Source of the DNA: an uncultured Lachnospiraceae bacterium
GTDB lineage: Bacteria > Bacillota > Clostridia > Lachnospirales > Lachnospiraceae
NCBI GenBank assembly: GCA_902782715.1
Contig: CACZOG010000188.1
Span: 1-9,556, forward strand
Length of the DNA: 9,556 bases
Reading direction: 5' to 3'
Positions 1 to 6,091 of this stretch are shown one piece after another. The position numbers and the translations under genes were made by a program. A model generated the notes under the pieces. That model searched no databases, was not told where the DNA came from, and saw nothing but the letters and a program-made list of their open reading frames with translations. The first letter of the stretch is position 1. Every line of letters begins with the position of its first letter.

Positions 1-765
1 ATCTCTTGTAGTTCCTTCAATCTCTGTAACGATCGCTCTTTCCTCATTTAGGATCATATTTAAAATGGAAGATTTACCTGCATTGGGTTTTCCGACGATT
101 GCAGTATTTATACCCTCTTTTAGGATCTTTCCGGAATCATACGATTTTATCAGATGATTGATCTTTTCTTGTATGTTACCGATCTTTTCCTGAAGCTCTT
201 CTTCGAATCCGTCAAGCGACATATGCTCGGGATCATCTAAAGCAGCTTCTATCTTAGCTATATAATAAAGAATTTCTTCTCTTAATTTCTTAATTAATTC
301 AAACATTTTTCCGTTTAACATTGAAACGGAATTCTTTCTTGCCATTTCACTCTTGGAAGAAATAAGATCCATTACCGCTTCCGCGCTTGTTAAGTCTATT
401 CTTCCGTTTAAAAATGCCCTCTTTGTAAACTCTCCGGGCTCTGAAGGTCTGCATCCGTTATCAATTAAAAGATTGAAAACCTTCTTTAAAACCAGGATTC
501 CGCCATGGCAGTCGATCTCTACAACATCTTCCATCGTATAAGATCTCGGAGCCTTCATAAGCATCACAAGAACTTCGTCCACGATCTCATCACCGTCTAC
601 AATATGGCCGTAATGAATCGTGTGCGAATCCGAATCCTTAAGTGTCTTCTTATCAGCACCTTTAAAAATCTTATCTGAAATTGTGATCGCCTCTTCACCT
701 GAAACCCTTATAATTCCGATTCCTGACGGTGAAAGTGCCGTACAAATGGCAGCTATTGTATCCAT
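1..765 (-). CDS. mnmE: tRNA modification GTPase MnmE (TrmE), N-terminal part, cut by window edge
   Basis: MnmE acts with MnmG to add the aminomethyl or carboxymethylaminomethyl group at C5 of wobble uridine 34 in certain tRNAs, using a folate one-carbon donor and GTP hydrolysis; it is cytosolic. Only the first 255 codons are present (the family is usually about 450-460 residues); the C-terminal end lies left of base 1. The protein opens MDTIAAICTALSPSGIGIIR, the family's normal N-terminus. The folate-binding domain covers about residues 1-118, with DCHGG near 90-94 and PGEFTKRAFLNGRIDL near 111-126. A helical domain follows. The G domain starts with the P-loop GKPNAGKS at 225-232 and the visible part ends in the G2 motif TTRD at 252-255. 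The start ATG has AGGAAA about six bases upstream. It is downstream of jag on the same strand but separated by a terminator and a palindromic element, so it probably has its own promoter, which I could not identify. Confidence 0.97.
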   Translation of the reverse strand, partial: MDTIAAICTALSPSGIGIIRVSGEEAITISDKIFKGADKKTLKDSDSHTIHYGHIVDGDEIVDEVLVMLMKAPRSYTMEDVVEIDCHGGILVLKKVFNLLIDNGCRPSEPGEFTKRAFLNGRIDLTSAEAVMDLISSKSEMARKNSVSMLNGKMFELIKKLREEILYYIAKIEAALDDPEHMSLDGFEEELQEKIGNIQEKINHLIKSYDSGKILKEGINTAIVGKPNAGKSSILNMILNEERAIVTEIEGTTRD

Positions 766-1056
766 ATTGTTTTCCTATGTTCTGATTTCGGATAAATACT
801 GATTGTTTTCAGCTTATTACATAACAGTTTTTCCTTTACTGTGTATATCATTTACAGAAAATATTCCTGTTGAGACAACAACTTGCCGTAAGTTCTTAAC
901 GAGCAATATCGATTATGGAACATTTCGAGGACTGTCTGAGCGAAGCGAGTTCCGCAGAAATGTTCCTTCTTATAATCGAAGCAGCGAGTTTAGAACTTAA
1001 CGTGCCGTTGTCGGAATAGGGTACTGTTTCATAAGAAGAATATCATACATTAAATT
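766..1056. other. Gene-free gap between mnmE and jag
   Basis: This stretch has no supportable gene. It holds the long imperfect palindrome at 862-1018, and the terminator of the jag operon abuts its right end. A small open frame at 803-1000 on the plus strand runs straight through the palindrome and has no ribosome-binding site or recognisable product, so I do not call it. I looked for a minus-strand promoter for mnmE here and found no convincing -35/-10 pair. Confidence 0.6.
862..1018. repeat. Long imperfect palindrome, possible dispersed intergenic element
   Basis: Nested complementary blocks fold this 157-base stretch into one interrupted hairpin. TATTCC (862-867) pairs with GGAATA (1013-1018); GACAAC (874-879) with GTTGTC (1007-1012); TAAGTTCT (889-896) with AGAACTTA (992-999); TCGATTAT (909-916) with ATAATCGA (972-979); GGAACATTT (917-925) with AAATGTTCC (958-966). 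The centre contains GAGCGAAGCGAG. There is no T-run after either arm, so it is not a simple terminator. Its GC-richer core differs from the AT-rich surroundings. It looks like a non-coding palindromic repeat or MITE-like element, but multiple genomic copies cannot be shown from one window. Confidence 0.7.
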
Positions 1057-1087
1057 GCAAAAATAAGGCTGCCTTTCAGCAGCCTTA
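1057..1087 (-). terminator. Intrinsic terminator of the jag operon
   Basis: A perfect 9-bp stem, TAAGGCTGC at 1064-1072 with GCAGCCTTA at 1079-1087, has a six-base loop. Read on the minus strand it is followed by five U residues (A-run 1059-1063). It begins only four bases beyond the jag stop codon, so it ends the rnpA–jag transcription unit and separates it from mnmE. Confidence 0.88.
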
Positions 1088-1091
1088 GTCT

Positions 1092-1919
1092 TTATTTCTT
1101 TAAGGTAATTACGACCTTGCGGTAAGGCTCTTCTCCTTCAGAATGAGTTGTAACATAACTGTCATTCTGTAAAGCCGAATGGATTACTCTTCTTTCGTAG
1201 GGATTCATCGGCTCAAGCATAACGCTTCTTCTTGTTCTTTTAACTTTGAAAGCCATGTTCTTTGCAAGGTTTTCAAGTGTTTTGTTTCTTCTTTCTCTGT
1301 AGTTCTCGGTATCAACCTTAACTCTGATGTACTCTTTTGTTCCCTTGTTAACAACAAGTGATACAAGATACTGAAGTGAATCGAGTGTCTGTCCTCTCTT
1401 ACCTATAAGAACGCCCATGTCTTCTCCGGCGATCTCGATGTTAAGGCAGTTTTCTTCGGCATCGTATTTAGCTTTGACATCATTCTCAATCTCCATTTTG
1501 GAAAGAACGTCTTTTAAGAAATCAACTGCTTTCTTTTCAACTTCTGCTGCATTTACATTGATCTCTCTCTTTTTAGGTTCAGCTTTTGCAGGCTCTTTCT
1601 TCTCTTCTGACTGAGCCTTCTCAGCCTTTTTCTCTTCTTTCTTGTTTTCTTTTACTTCTTTTTTGATCTCTTTGTTTTCTTTTTTAGCTTCTTTTTTCTC
1701 TTCTTTAGCTTCTTTATTGAATACTGATTTAGCTTCGTCAAGATCGGAGCTCTTAACTCTTGCTTTGATCACTGCGGGCTTTGAGCCGATTCCCAAAAAT
1801 CCCGATGAACCTTCTTCAACTACTTCATATTCAAGTGAACTGCTTGTAACAATAAAATGAGTGCATGCTTCAGTTATTGCATCCTGAACTGTTTTAGCAC
1901 TGAACTCCATATATTCCAT
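1092..1919 (-). CDS. jag: Jag/KhpB (EloR) RNA-binding protein
   Basis: This is a cytosolic RNA-binding protein of the SpoIIIJ-associated family; in other Firmicutes it partners KhpA and affects cell elongation and division. With the start chosen here it has 275 residues. The Jag_N domain is at about 1-52 (EFSAKTVQDAITEA, GFLGIGSKPA). A strongly charged Lys/Glu linker spans about 65-118. The KH domain at about 140-205 carries GKRG at 173-176. The R3H domain at about 209-273 carries the RxxxH motif R243-H247 (ERRVIHSALQ). An in-frame ATG at 1928 would add three residues, but AGGAGGG ends directly against it. ATG 1919 lies 9-10 bases from that SD and gives MEYMEFSAKTV, the usual family opening. 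The SD starts just after the yidC stop, so the two genes are closely coupled. The linker makes a low-complexity stretch in the DNA at about 1565-1725. Confidence 0.95.
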   Translation of the reverse strand: MEYMEFSAKTVQDAITEACTHFIVTSSSLEYEVVEEGSSGFLGIGSKPAVIKARVKSSDLDEAKSVFNKEAKEEKKEAKKENKEIKKEVKENKKEEKKAEKAQSEEKKEPAKAEPKKREINVNAAEVEKKAVDFLKDVLSKMEIENDVKAKYDAEENCLNIEIAGEDMGVLIGKRGQTLDSLQYLVSLVVNKGTKEYIRVKVDTENYRERRNKTLENLAKNMAFKVKRTRRSVMLEPMNPYERRVIHSALQNDSYVTTHSEGEEPYRKVVITLKK

Positions 1920-1937
1920 CTCAATCATCCCTCCTGA

Positions 1938-3434
1938 TTACTTGTTGTTACGCTCATTGAATTCCTTAACCATTCTGGCCTTGGATGCGATGCTTCCGTT
2001 TGATGAACCCTTGCTAGTGTTATTGCTCTTAGTGTTTTTAGCTTTTTCAAGGTTCTTGTTGTTTACGGAAGATAATGTATCGCTCTTCGCATTGTTGTTA
2101 TTCTTGGCATAAGGATTAACGTACTTTGTATAGTTCTTTGCTTTGTCGTTGATTCCCTGAGTGAAAATACCCTTCTTTTTGAGTTTTTCCTCATATTTAG
2201 CGGTATTCTTTTCGATCACCTTGTCAATATCCATTCTGTCGATGTACTTGTTGATGGCAATCTGCTGAACACTTCTTACAACAGCACCGACGATCCAGTA
2301 AATACCCATACCTGCGGGAAGAGTGAAACAGAAGAATGCTGACATGAGCGGCATAAATGTGTTCATCATCTTCATGGATGACATCATGGGGTTTTCTTCC
2401 TGACCGTTGTTGTTATTGTTGTTCTGTGCGGTAGGTGCCAGTTTTACACCTATCCACTGTGTAAGTGCTGCAAGTAAAGGAATCATAACGGCTACAAGGA
2501 TCACTAAGATCCATCCGTTTGAATCTGCTGCACCTCTTGATGCCCATGCTGAAAGAATAGTATCTTTGGGTGAATAACCGATATTGATTCCGAGGAATGT
2601 GTTGAATTTCTCGAGATTATCTCTTGTTGCAATGATCTTTTCTGCAAAATCGGGTAATTTTTCGGCAAGATAATTCCAGTCTGTAGAACTTGCTCTGTTT
2701 AAAACATCGATAAATGTGTTTCTTGTTGTATCAATGTTTGAAAGAGCATCGTTTGAATTGATAAAATTAGTTGTGATATTGTCTATTGATATGGTATCAA
2801 TATTTAAGAATTCGGGTTTAAACTGTTTTTTATAAGCTATAAATGAAGAAATATTGTTTATAGCCTTTGCTTTTTCATCAAGATGTGTATCCTGAAGAAA
2901 CTTTGCGGAATTCATGAATACTTCGGGATTTTCCATGTAAGTTCCGGTGCTGTTTAATCCCATCATTGAGTTAACAGTATCCATAAATACGTTCTTTACC
3001 ATGGGAACATATGCGGGAATCGCATAGATAACACGGTAAAGAGCAAACAAAATAGGCATCTGGATAAGTAACTGAACACAGCTTCCGGAAGGAGAAACTC
3101 CGTATTTTGCATATACGGCACTTGTTTCCTGCTGCATCTGCTGCATAAGATCAGGATCTTTTGTTCCCTTATACTTTGCCTGAATTGCCTGAATCTCGGG
3201 ATTCATGATCGCAGACATTTTAGAGAATTTCTGCTGTTTGATTGTAAGGGGTAACATTAAAAGATAAATGATAACTGTGAAGATAATGATCGCCACACCG
3301 ATATTGGCCGTTCCGCCCCATAATGATGCGATCTTATCAAGAACAAAAAAGATTCCTTCCATTAATTTGCCAAGTACCCATGCTACCTGACCAATAATGA
3401 AAGTTCCGTTTTTAGTCAATAATAATTCGTACAA
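1938..3434 (-). CDS. yidC: YidC/Oxa1/SpoIIIJ membrane protein insertase
   Basis: It inserts and folds membrane proteins, alone or with the Sec translocon. The 498-residue protein starts at TTG 3434, with AGGAGG five bases upstream; no nearby ATG gives a sensible N-terminus. Hydrophobic segments lie at about 11-33, 45-63 (ending LMLPLTIKQQKFSK), 116-137 (GSCVQLLIQMPILFALYRVI), 307-330, 357-376 and 377-393. The family core is clear, with NPEIQAIQAKY and YGVSPSGSCVQLLIQMPILFALY. Between the second core helix and the later helices is a long polar insertion at about 150-300, much larger than in Bacillus SpoIIIJ. The C-terminus from about 400 is basic and Asn-rich, with Asn runs at 338-343 and 446-448, and suits ribosome contact. 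Tyr57 sits where SpoIIIJ has its groove arginine (R73). No lipobox cysteine is present. The gene lies between yidD and jag, whose stop and SD overlap or abut it. Confidence 0.97.
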   Translation of the reverse strand: MYELLLTKNGTFIIGQVAWVLGKLMEGIFFVLDKIASLWGGTANIGVAIIIFTVIIYLLMLPLTIKQQKFSKMSAIMNPEIQAIQAKYKGTKDPDLMQQMQQETSAVYAKYGVSPSGSCVQLLIQMPILFALYRVIYAIPAYVPMVKNVFMDTVNSMMGLNSTGTYMENPEVFMNSAKFLQDTHLDEKAKAINNISSFIAYKKQFKPEFLNIDTISIDNITTNFINSNDALSNIDTTRNTFIDVLNRASSTDWNYLAEKLPDFAEKIIATRDNLEKFNTFLGINIGYSPKDTILSAWASRGAADSNGWILVILVAVMIPLLAALTQWIGVKLAPTAQNNNNNNGQEENPMMSSMKMMNTFMPLMSAFFCFTLPAGMGIYWIVGAVVRSVQQIAINKYIDRMDIDKVIEKNTAKYEEKLKKKGIFTQGINDKAKNYTKYVNPYAKNNNNAKSDTLSSVNNKNLEKAKNTKSNNTSKGSSNGSIASKARMVKEFNERNNK

Positions 3435-3446
3435 TTTTGCCTCCTG

Positions 3447-3656
3447 TTACGGTACAGGATCATAACCGCCTTTCGAAAAAGGATTACATCTTATAATTCT
3501 CCAAGCAGCTAAAAAGCCGCCTTTTATTGCTCCGTATTTTTGAATCGCTTCAAGGCCGTACTGGCTGCAACACGGATAATAAGGGCAGCGTGTAGATTTT
3601 AAAGGTGATAAATATTTCTGATATAACTTTATGATAAAAATAAATATTTGTTTCAT
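3447..3656 (-). CDS. yidD: YidD membrane protein insertion efficiency factor
   Basis: YidD is a small peripheral inner-leaflet membrane protein that assists YidC-dependent insertion; its exact action is poorly known. The 69-residue protein is full length. It begins with an amphipathic or hydrophobic helix (MKQIFIFIIKLYQKYLSP) and has the family signature CPYYPCCSQYGLEAI at 24-38, three cysteines (24, 29, 30), GAIKGGFLAAWRIIRCNPF and the terminal GGYDPVP. It lies 21 bases after rnpA and its stop codon is one base from the yidC SD. No Shine–Dalgarno sequence is visible upstream of its ATG (only A/T bases), so it may be translated by coupling to rnpA or at a low rate. Confidence 0.95.
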   Translation of the reverse strand: MKQIFIFIIKLYQKYLSPLKSTRCPYYPCCSQYGLEAIQKYGAIKGGFLAAWRIIRCNPFSKGGYDPVP

Positions 3657-3677
3657 TAATTAAATTTATATGTATAT

Positions 3678-4031
3678 CTATAAATTACCTTTATTACTAA
3701 GTAGTGTACCGTTTAATTTCATTAAATGTAATAATGCACTCTCAATACTTGCATAGTCGCAAGCGTCAGATCCTTTGCGTGCAATGACTGCAATGTCTAA
3801 ACCGCTATTAAACATTTCTTCGTGCAGTCTGTAACTTTCTTTGATGAGTCTTTTGACTCTGTGTCTGACAACACTGTTGCCGACTTTCTTGCTTACCGAT
3901 ATTCCAAGTCTGTTTCTGTCCGTATTGTTTTGCGACGTATATATTACCAAATATTTGTTAGCATATGATCTGCCGGACTTGTACAATCTTCCGAAATCGG
4001 TATTCTTTTTAAGTGAATCCGTAAATAACAT
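3678..4031 (-). CDS. rnpA: Ribonuclease P protein component
   Basis: This is the protein subunit of RNase P, which binds the catalytic RNA and helps remove the 5' leader from pre-tRNA. The 117-residue length is typical. It opens MLFTDSLKKNTDFGRLYKSG, matching the family's usual LKKNxDF start. It carries the conserved basic RNR region NRLGISVSKKVGNSVVRHRVKRLIKE at about residues 40-65. The ATG has only a weak SD (GGTAG, about six bases upstream). The U-run of the terminator after rpmH lies about 22 bases upstream, which leaves no room for a promoter in the gap. The gene therefore seems to be fed by readthrough of rpmH transcription. The stop is TAG, unlike the TAA of its neighbours. Confidence 0.96.
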   Translation of the reverse strand: MLFTDSLKKNTDFGRLYKSGRSYANKYLVIYTSQNNTDRNRLGISVSKKVGNSVVRHRVKRLIKESYRLHEEMFNSGLDIAVIARKGSDACDYASIESALLHLMKLNGTLLSNKGNL

Positions 4032-4053
4032 ATTTACTACCGAAAATTAAGTG

Positions 4054-4079
4054 AAAAAAAGGCCACATAACTGCGGCCT
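4054..4079 (-). terminator. Terminator/attenuator between rpmH and rnpA
   Basis: On the minus strand an 8-bp stem with one G·U pair (4072-4079 with 4060-4067) closes a GTTA-type loop. It is followed by seven U residues (A-run 4054-4060). It starts 12 bases past the rpmH stop and ends 22 bases before the rnpA start. By form it is a good intrinsic terminator; inside an operon it would act as an attenuator, giving more rpmH than rnpA transcript. Confidence 0.85.
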
Positions 4080-4091
4080 GCTTGTTTCAAC

Positions 4092-4226
4092 TTATGCTGA
4101 TAAGACTTTTCTTCCTTTTGCTCTTCTAGCCTGTAAAACTTTTCTTCCGCCGGGAGTACTCATTCTTGCTCTGAAGCCGTGAACTTTTGATCTCTGTCTT
4201 TTCTTAGGCTGAAATGTCATTTTCAT
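4092..4226 (-). CDS. rpmH: 50S ribosomal protein L34
   Basis: L34 is a small, very basic protein of the large ribosomal subunit. The 44-residue translation reads MKMTFQPKKRQRSKVHGFRA, then RMSTPGGRKVLQARRAKGRKVLSA, a complete and canonical L34 (TFQPKxRxRxKxHGFRxRM, GRxVLxxRRxKGRxxLSA). GGAGGAA lies nine bases upstream of the ATG. It is the first gene of the leftward operon, has a near-consensus promoter 42 bases upstream, and is followed by its own terminator. It is next to oriC as in nearly all Firmicutes. Confidence 0.98.
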   Translation of the reverse strand: MKMTFQPKKRQRSKVHGFRARMSTPGGRKVLQARRAKGRKVLSA

Positions 4227-4267
4227 AAAAGCGTTCCTCCATTTCCTATACGTCGAAAACACCATAC

Positions 4268-4296
4268 ATTATATAAGAAACAATATTTTCAGTCAA
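4268..4296 (-). promoter_or_regulatory. rpmH promoter (sigma-A type)
   Basis: On the minus strand, TTGACT (plus coordinates 4291-4296) is 17 bases from a perfect TATAAT (4268-4273). Transcription would start near 4261, giving a leader of about 35 bases before the rpmH ATG. This near-consensus promoter suits a highly expressed ribosomal protein gene. Confidence 0.88.
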
Positions 4297-4442
4297 GGAA
4301 AAAAATACTTTATTTTTGCCTTAAAAAACTTAAAAAAAATTTTTTTCTAGATATAGAATTAAAAAAATTGATAACAACAAAATATGGAATCAAAAAAATT
4401 TTGAAGTTAAAATAATGAATTTACATAAAAATATAAACAAAA

Positions 4443-4451
4443 TGTGGATAA
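4443..4451 (-). promoter_or_regulatory. DnaA box, perfect consensus
   Basis: TGTGGATAA on the plus strand is TTATCCACA on the minus strand, an exact match to the DnaA box consensus. It lies two bases from a second box in the same orientation. Confidence 0.88.
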
Positions 4452-4453
4452 AA

Positions 4454-4462
4454 TGTTGATAA
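4454..4462 (-). promoter_or_regulatory. DnaA box, one mismatch
   Basis: TGTTGATAA on the plus strand is TTATCAACA on the minus strand, one base from consensus. It is 11 bases centre to centre from the perfect box and in the same orientation, which favours side-by-side DnaA binding. Confidence 0.75.
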
Positions 4463-4528
4463 CTTATTTTTTAAAGTTAATTATTTGTCTTATTATCAAT
4501 AAAATTGGTATTTACAAAGTTTATGGAT

Positions 4529-4537
4529 TTATGAACA
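4529..4537 (+). promoter_or_regulatory. Weak candidate DnaA box
   Basis: TTATGAACA differs from TTATCCACA at two positions, one of which is the tolerant fifth base. It lies between the strong boxes and the dnaA promoter. Chance matches are common in such AT-rich DNA. Confidence 0.35.
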
Positions 4538-4611
4538 GATATAACATATAAAATATTCGCAAAAAGGCTAAAGTTAACATAAACCCAAGCATTTTATTTT
4601 TCCCTTAAAAT

Positions 4612-4640
4612 TTGATTTTCTTTCATTAATTAAATATAAT
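4612..4640 (+). promoter_or_regulatory. dnaA promoter (sigma-A type)
   Basis: TTGATT (4612-4617) and TATAAT (4635-4640) are 17 bases apart, the ideal spacing. Transcription would begin near 4647, giving a very short leader. The SD AAGGAGG is at 4651-4657, seven bases before the dnaA ATG. Confidence 0.8.
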
Positions 4641-4664
4641 ATACTAAGTGAAGGAGGCTTTATT

Positions 4665-6026
4665 ATGAGACCGGTTGAAGAAAAATGGGAAGAGATCAAA
4701 AATTCGGTAATTGCCGATTATGACATTTCTTCCATAGCTGTAAAAACATGGATCGATCCCATGGAATATTACAGTGAGACAGAAGATACAGTAACTATAA
4801 TGTTACCCAATAATAAAGCAAAAATCCTGGATCTGATCACAAATAAATACAGAGATATCTTTATAATAGCAATTTCCGAGGCTTTAAATAACGATTATGA
4901 AGTTAATTTTATAGTTGATGATGTTAAACCCCAGGAAAATGCAGTTGTTCAAAATACAAATTCTGAAAATGAATCCACAAATTCAAGTTTAATAAAGAAA
5001 TATACTTTCGATAACTTCGTTACCGGAAATAATTCTTTTGCCGTAAGTGCATGTCTGGCCGTAGCAGAAACAGCCGGAACGGATAATAATGCTTACAATC
5101 CTCTTTATATTTACGGAGGATCCGGTCTTGGAAAGACTCATTTGATGCATGCTATCGGAAATTATCTTAATGAACATAATCCTTCTTTAAAAATCTTATA
5201 TGTAACAAGTGAAAACTTTACAAATGAGATTGTTAATTCTTTAAGAAGTGATAAAAAATACAATACCGATTCAATGTCAGTTTTAAAAGATAAATACAGA
5301 AATGTTGATGTTCTTTTGATCGATGATATTCAGTTTGTTATAGGTAAAGAAGCTACACAGGTTGAATTTTTCAATACTTTTAACTCTCTTTACGAAAACG
5401 GTAAATCTATTATCATTTCTTCTGATAAACATCCTAAATATATGGAAACTCTTGATGAAAGATATTTATCAAGATTCCAGATGGGACTTCAGGTTGATGT
5501 TCAGCCTCCCAACTATGAAACAAGAAAAGCAATTCTCGATCAGTTAAATCAGAAACACGGAAATAAAATAGATGATGATATCTTGATCTATATTACTGAC
5601 AATATAAGTTCAAATATCAGAGAACTTGAAGGAGCTTACAATAAATTAATAGCTTTATCAAGAATATCTTCCGATAAAATAACTCTCGAAATGGCTAAAA
5701 ACAGCTTAAAAGATATCATTAATCCAAATAAAACAAAAGTTATCAACTTTGAAATAATAATGGAAGAAGTTTCCAAACATTATAATATTTCTGTTAATGA
5801 TATTCTTTCCAATAAAAGAAATAAGGAAATTGCCACAGCCAGACAGATCATCATATATCTCTGCGATAAATTAACTGATGACAGTAAAGTTAATATCGCA
5901 AATAAAATGAAGAGAGATCATTCAACTGTAAATCACAGTATAAATAAGATAAAAGAAAGTATTGAAAACGATCCTATTTTTGAGAAAAATATAGAATCTC
6001 TTATCAAAACAATAACTTCTTTATAA
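4665..6026 (+). CDS. dnaA: Chromosomal replication initiator protein DnaA
   Basis: DnaA binds 9-mer DnaA boxes at oriC, forms an ATP-dependent filament, opens the duplex and helps load the DnaB-type helicase; it also regulates genes. The 453-residue length is typical. Domain I (self-association, helicase contact) is at about 1-80. A short variable domain II rich in Asn, Ser and Glu spans about 85-112. The AAA+ domain III has Walker A GGSGLGKT at 151-158 and Walker B VDVLLIDD at 214-221 followed by IQF. The box VII region contains YLSRFQMGL with the arginine finger. Domain IV binds DNA through a helix-turn-helix and carries the signature RDHSTVNHSINKI from residue 417. A strong SD and its own promoter precede it. 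DnaA boxes on both sides suggest autoregulation as well as origin function. Confidence 0.99.
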   Translation: MRPVEEKWEEIKNSVIADYDISSIAVKTWIDPMEYYSETEDTVTIMLPNNKAKILDLITNKYRDIFIIAISEALNNDYEVNFIVDDVKPQENAVVQNTNSENESTNSSLIKKYTFDNFVTGNNSFAVSACLAVAETAGTDNNAYNPLYIYGGSGLGKTHLMHAIGNYLNEHNPSLKILYVTSENFTNEIVNSLRSDKKYNTDSMSVLKDKYRNVDVLLIDDIQFVIGKEATQVEFFNTFNSLYENGKSIIISSDKHPKYMETLDERYLSRFQMGLQVDVQPPNYETRKAILDQLNQKHGNKIDDDILIYITDNISSNIRELEGAYNKLIALSRISSDKITLEMAKNSLKDIINPNKTKVINFEIIMEEVSKHYNISVNDILSNKRNKEIATARQIIIYLCDKLTDDSKVNIANKMKRDHSTVNHSINKIKESIENDPIFEKNIESLIKTITSL

Positions 6027-6038
6027 ACATCTTATAAG

Positions 6039-6067
6039 TTTAAAAATTCCTTATTTTATGGTATAAT
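6039..6067 (+). promoter_or_regulatory. dnaN promoter with extended -10
   Basis: TGGTATAAT (6059-6067) is an extended -10 with a perfect TATAAT at 6062-6067. A weak -35, TTTAAA (6039-6044), is 17 bases upstream. The predicted start, near 6074, coincides with the first DnaA box, so DnaA binding could repress dnaN transcription. Confidence 0.7.
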
Positions 6068-6074
6068 AAATAAG

Positions 6075-6083
6075 TTATCAACA
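6075..6083 (+). promoter_or_regulatory. DnaA box, one mismatch
   Basis: TTATCAACA has one difference from TTATCCACA and is identical to the second box upstream of dnaA. It points toward the AT-rich stretch and dnaN. Confidence 0.75.
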
Positions 6084-6091
6084 TATCAACA
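6083..6091 (+). promoter_or_regulatory. Candidate DnaA box, two mismatches
   Basis: ATATCAACA follows the preceding box in the same orientation and shares its last base. It differs from consensus at positions 1 and 6. Its value comes mainly from being next to the better box and the AT-rich stretch. Confidence 0.5.

Larger units (their letters stand above)
4227..4664. other. Putative oriC, part 1 (rpmH–dnaA intergenic region)
   Basis: This gene-free, very AT-rich region separates two divergent operons and is the expected oriC position in Firmicutes. It contains the rpmH promoter, runs of A at 4299-4305, 4323-4328, 4332-4339 (followed by T 4340-4346), 4361-4367 and 4392-4398, a pair of DnaA boxes at 4443-4462, a weaker box at 4529-4537 and the dnaA promoter at 4612-4640. 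A further TTATCAATA at 4493-4501 is too far from consensus to call. No SMC/Spo0J parS-like palindrome was seen. Confidence 0.85.

Noticed and set aside
803..1000. 65-codon plus-strand open frame between mnmE and jag
   Set aside because: It crosses the palindrome, has no SD, and its translation resembles no known protein; the frame is a by-product of the repeat.
1615..1715. TTTCTTCTTT-type run as a tandem repeat or regulatory tract
   Set aside because: It is explained by Lys/Glu codons of the Jag linker on the opposite strand.
1417..1860. Plus-strand Ser/Phe-rich frames opposite jag
   Set aside because: They mirror the Lys/Glu linker codons of jag on the other strand and have no independent support.
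4251..4257. Spo0A-box-like CGTCGAA near the rpmH start site
   Set aside because: It is one short, imperfect 7-base match with no second site; chance is a sufficient explanation.
5740..5748. DnaA-box-like TTATCAACT inside dnaA
   Set aside because: It has two mismatches, lies within coding sequence and is isolated; no cluster supports it.
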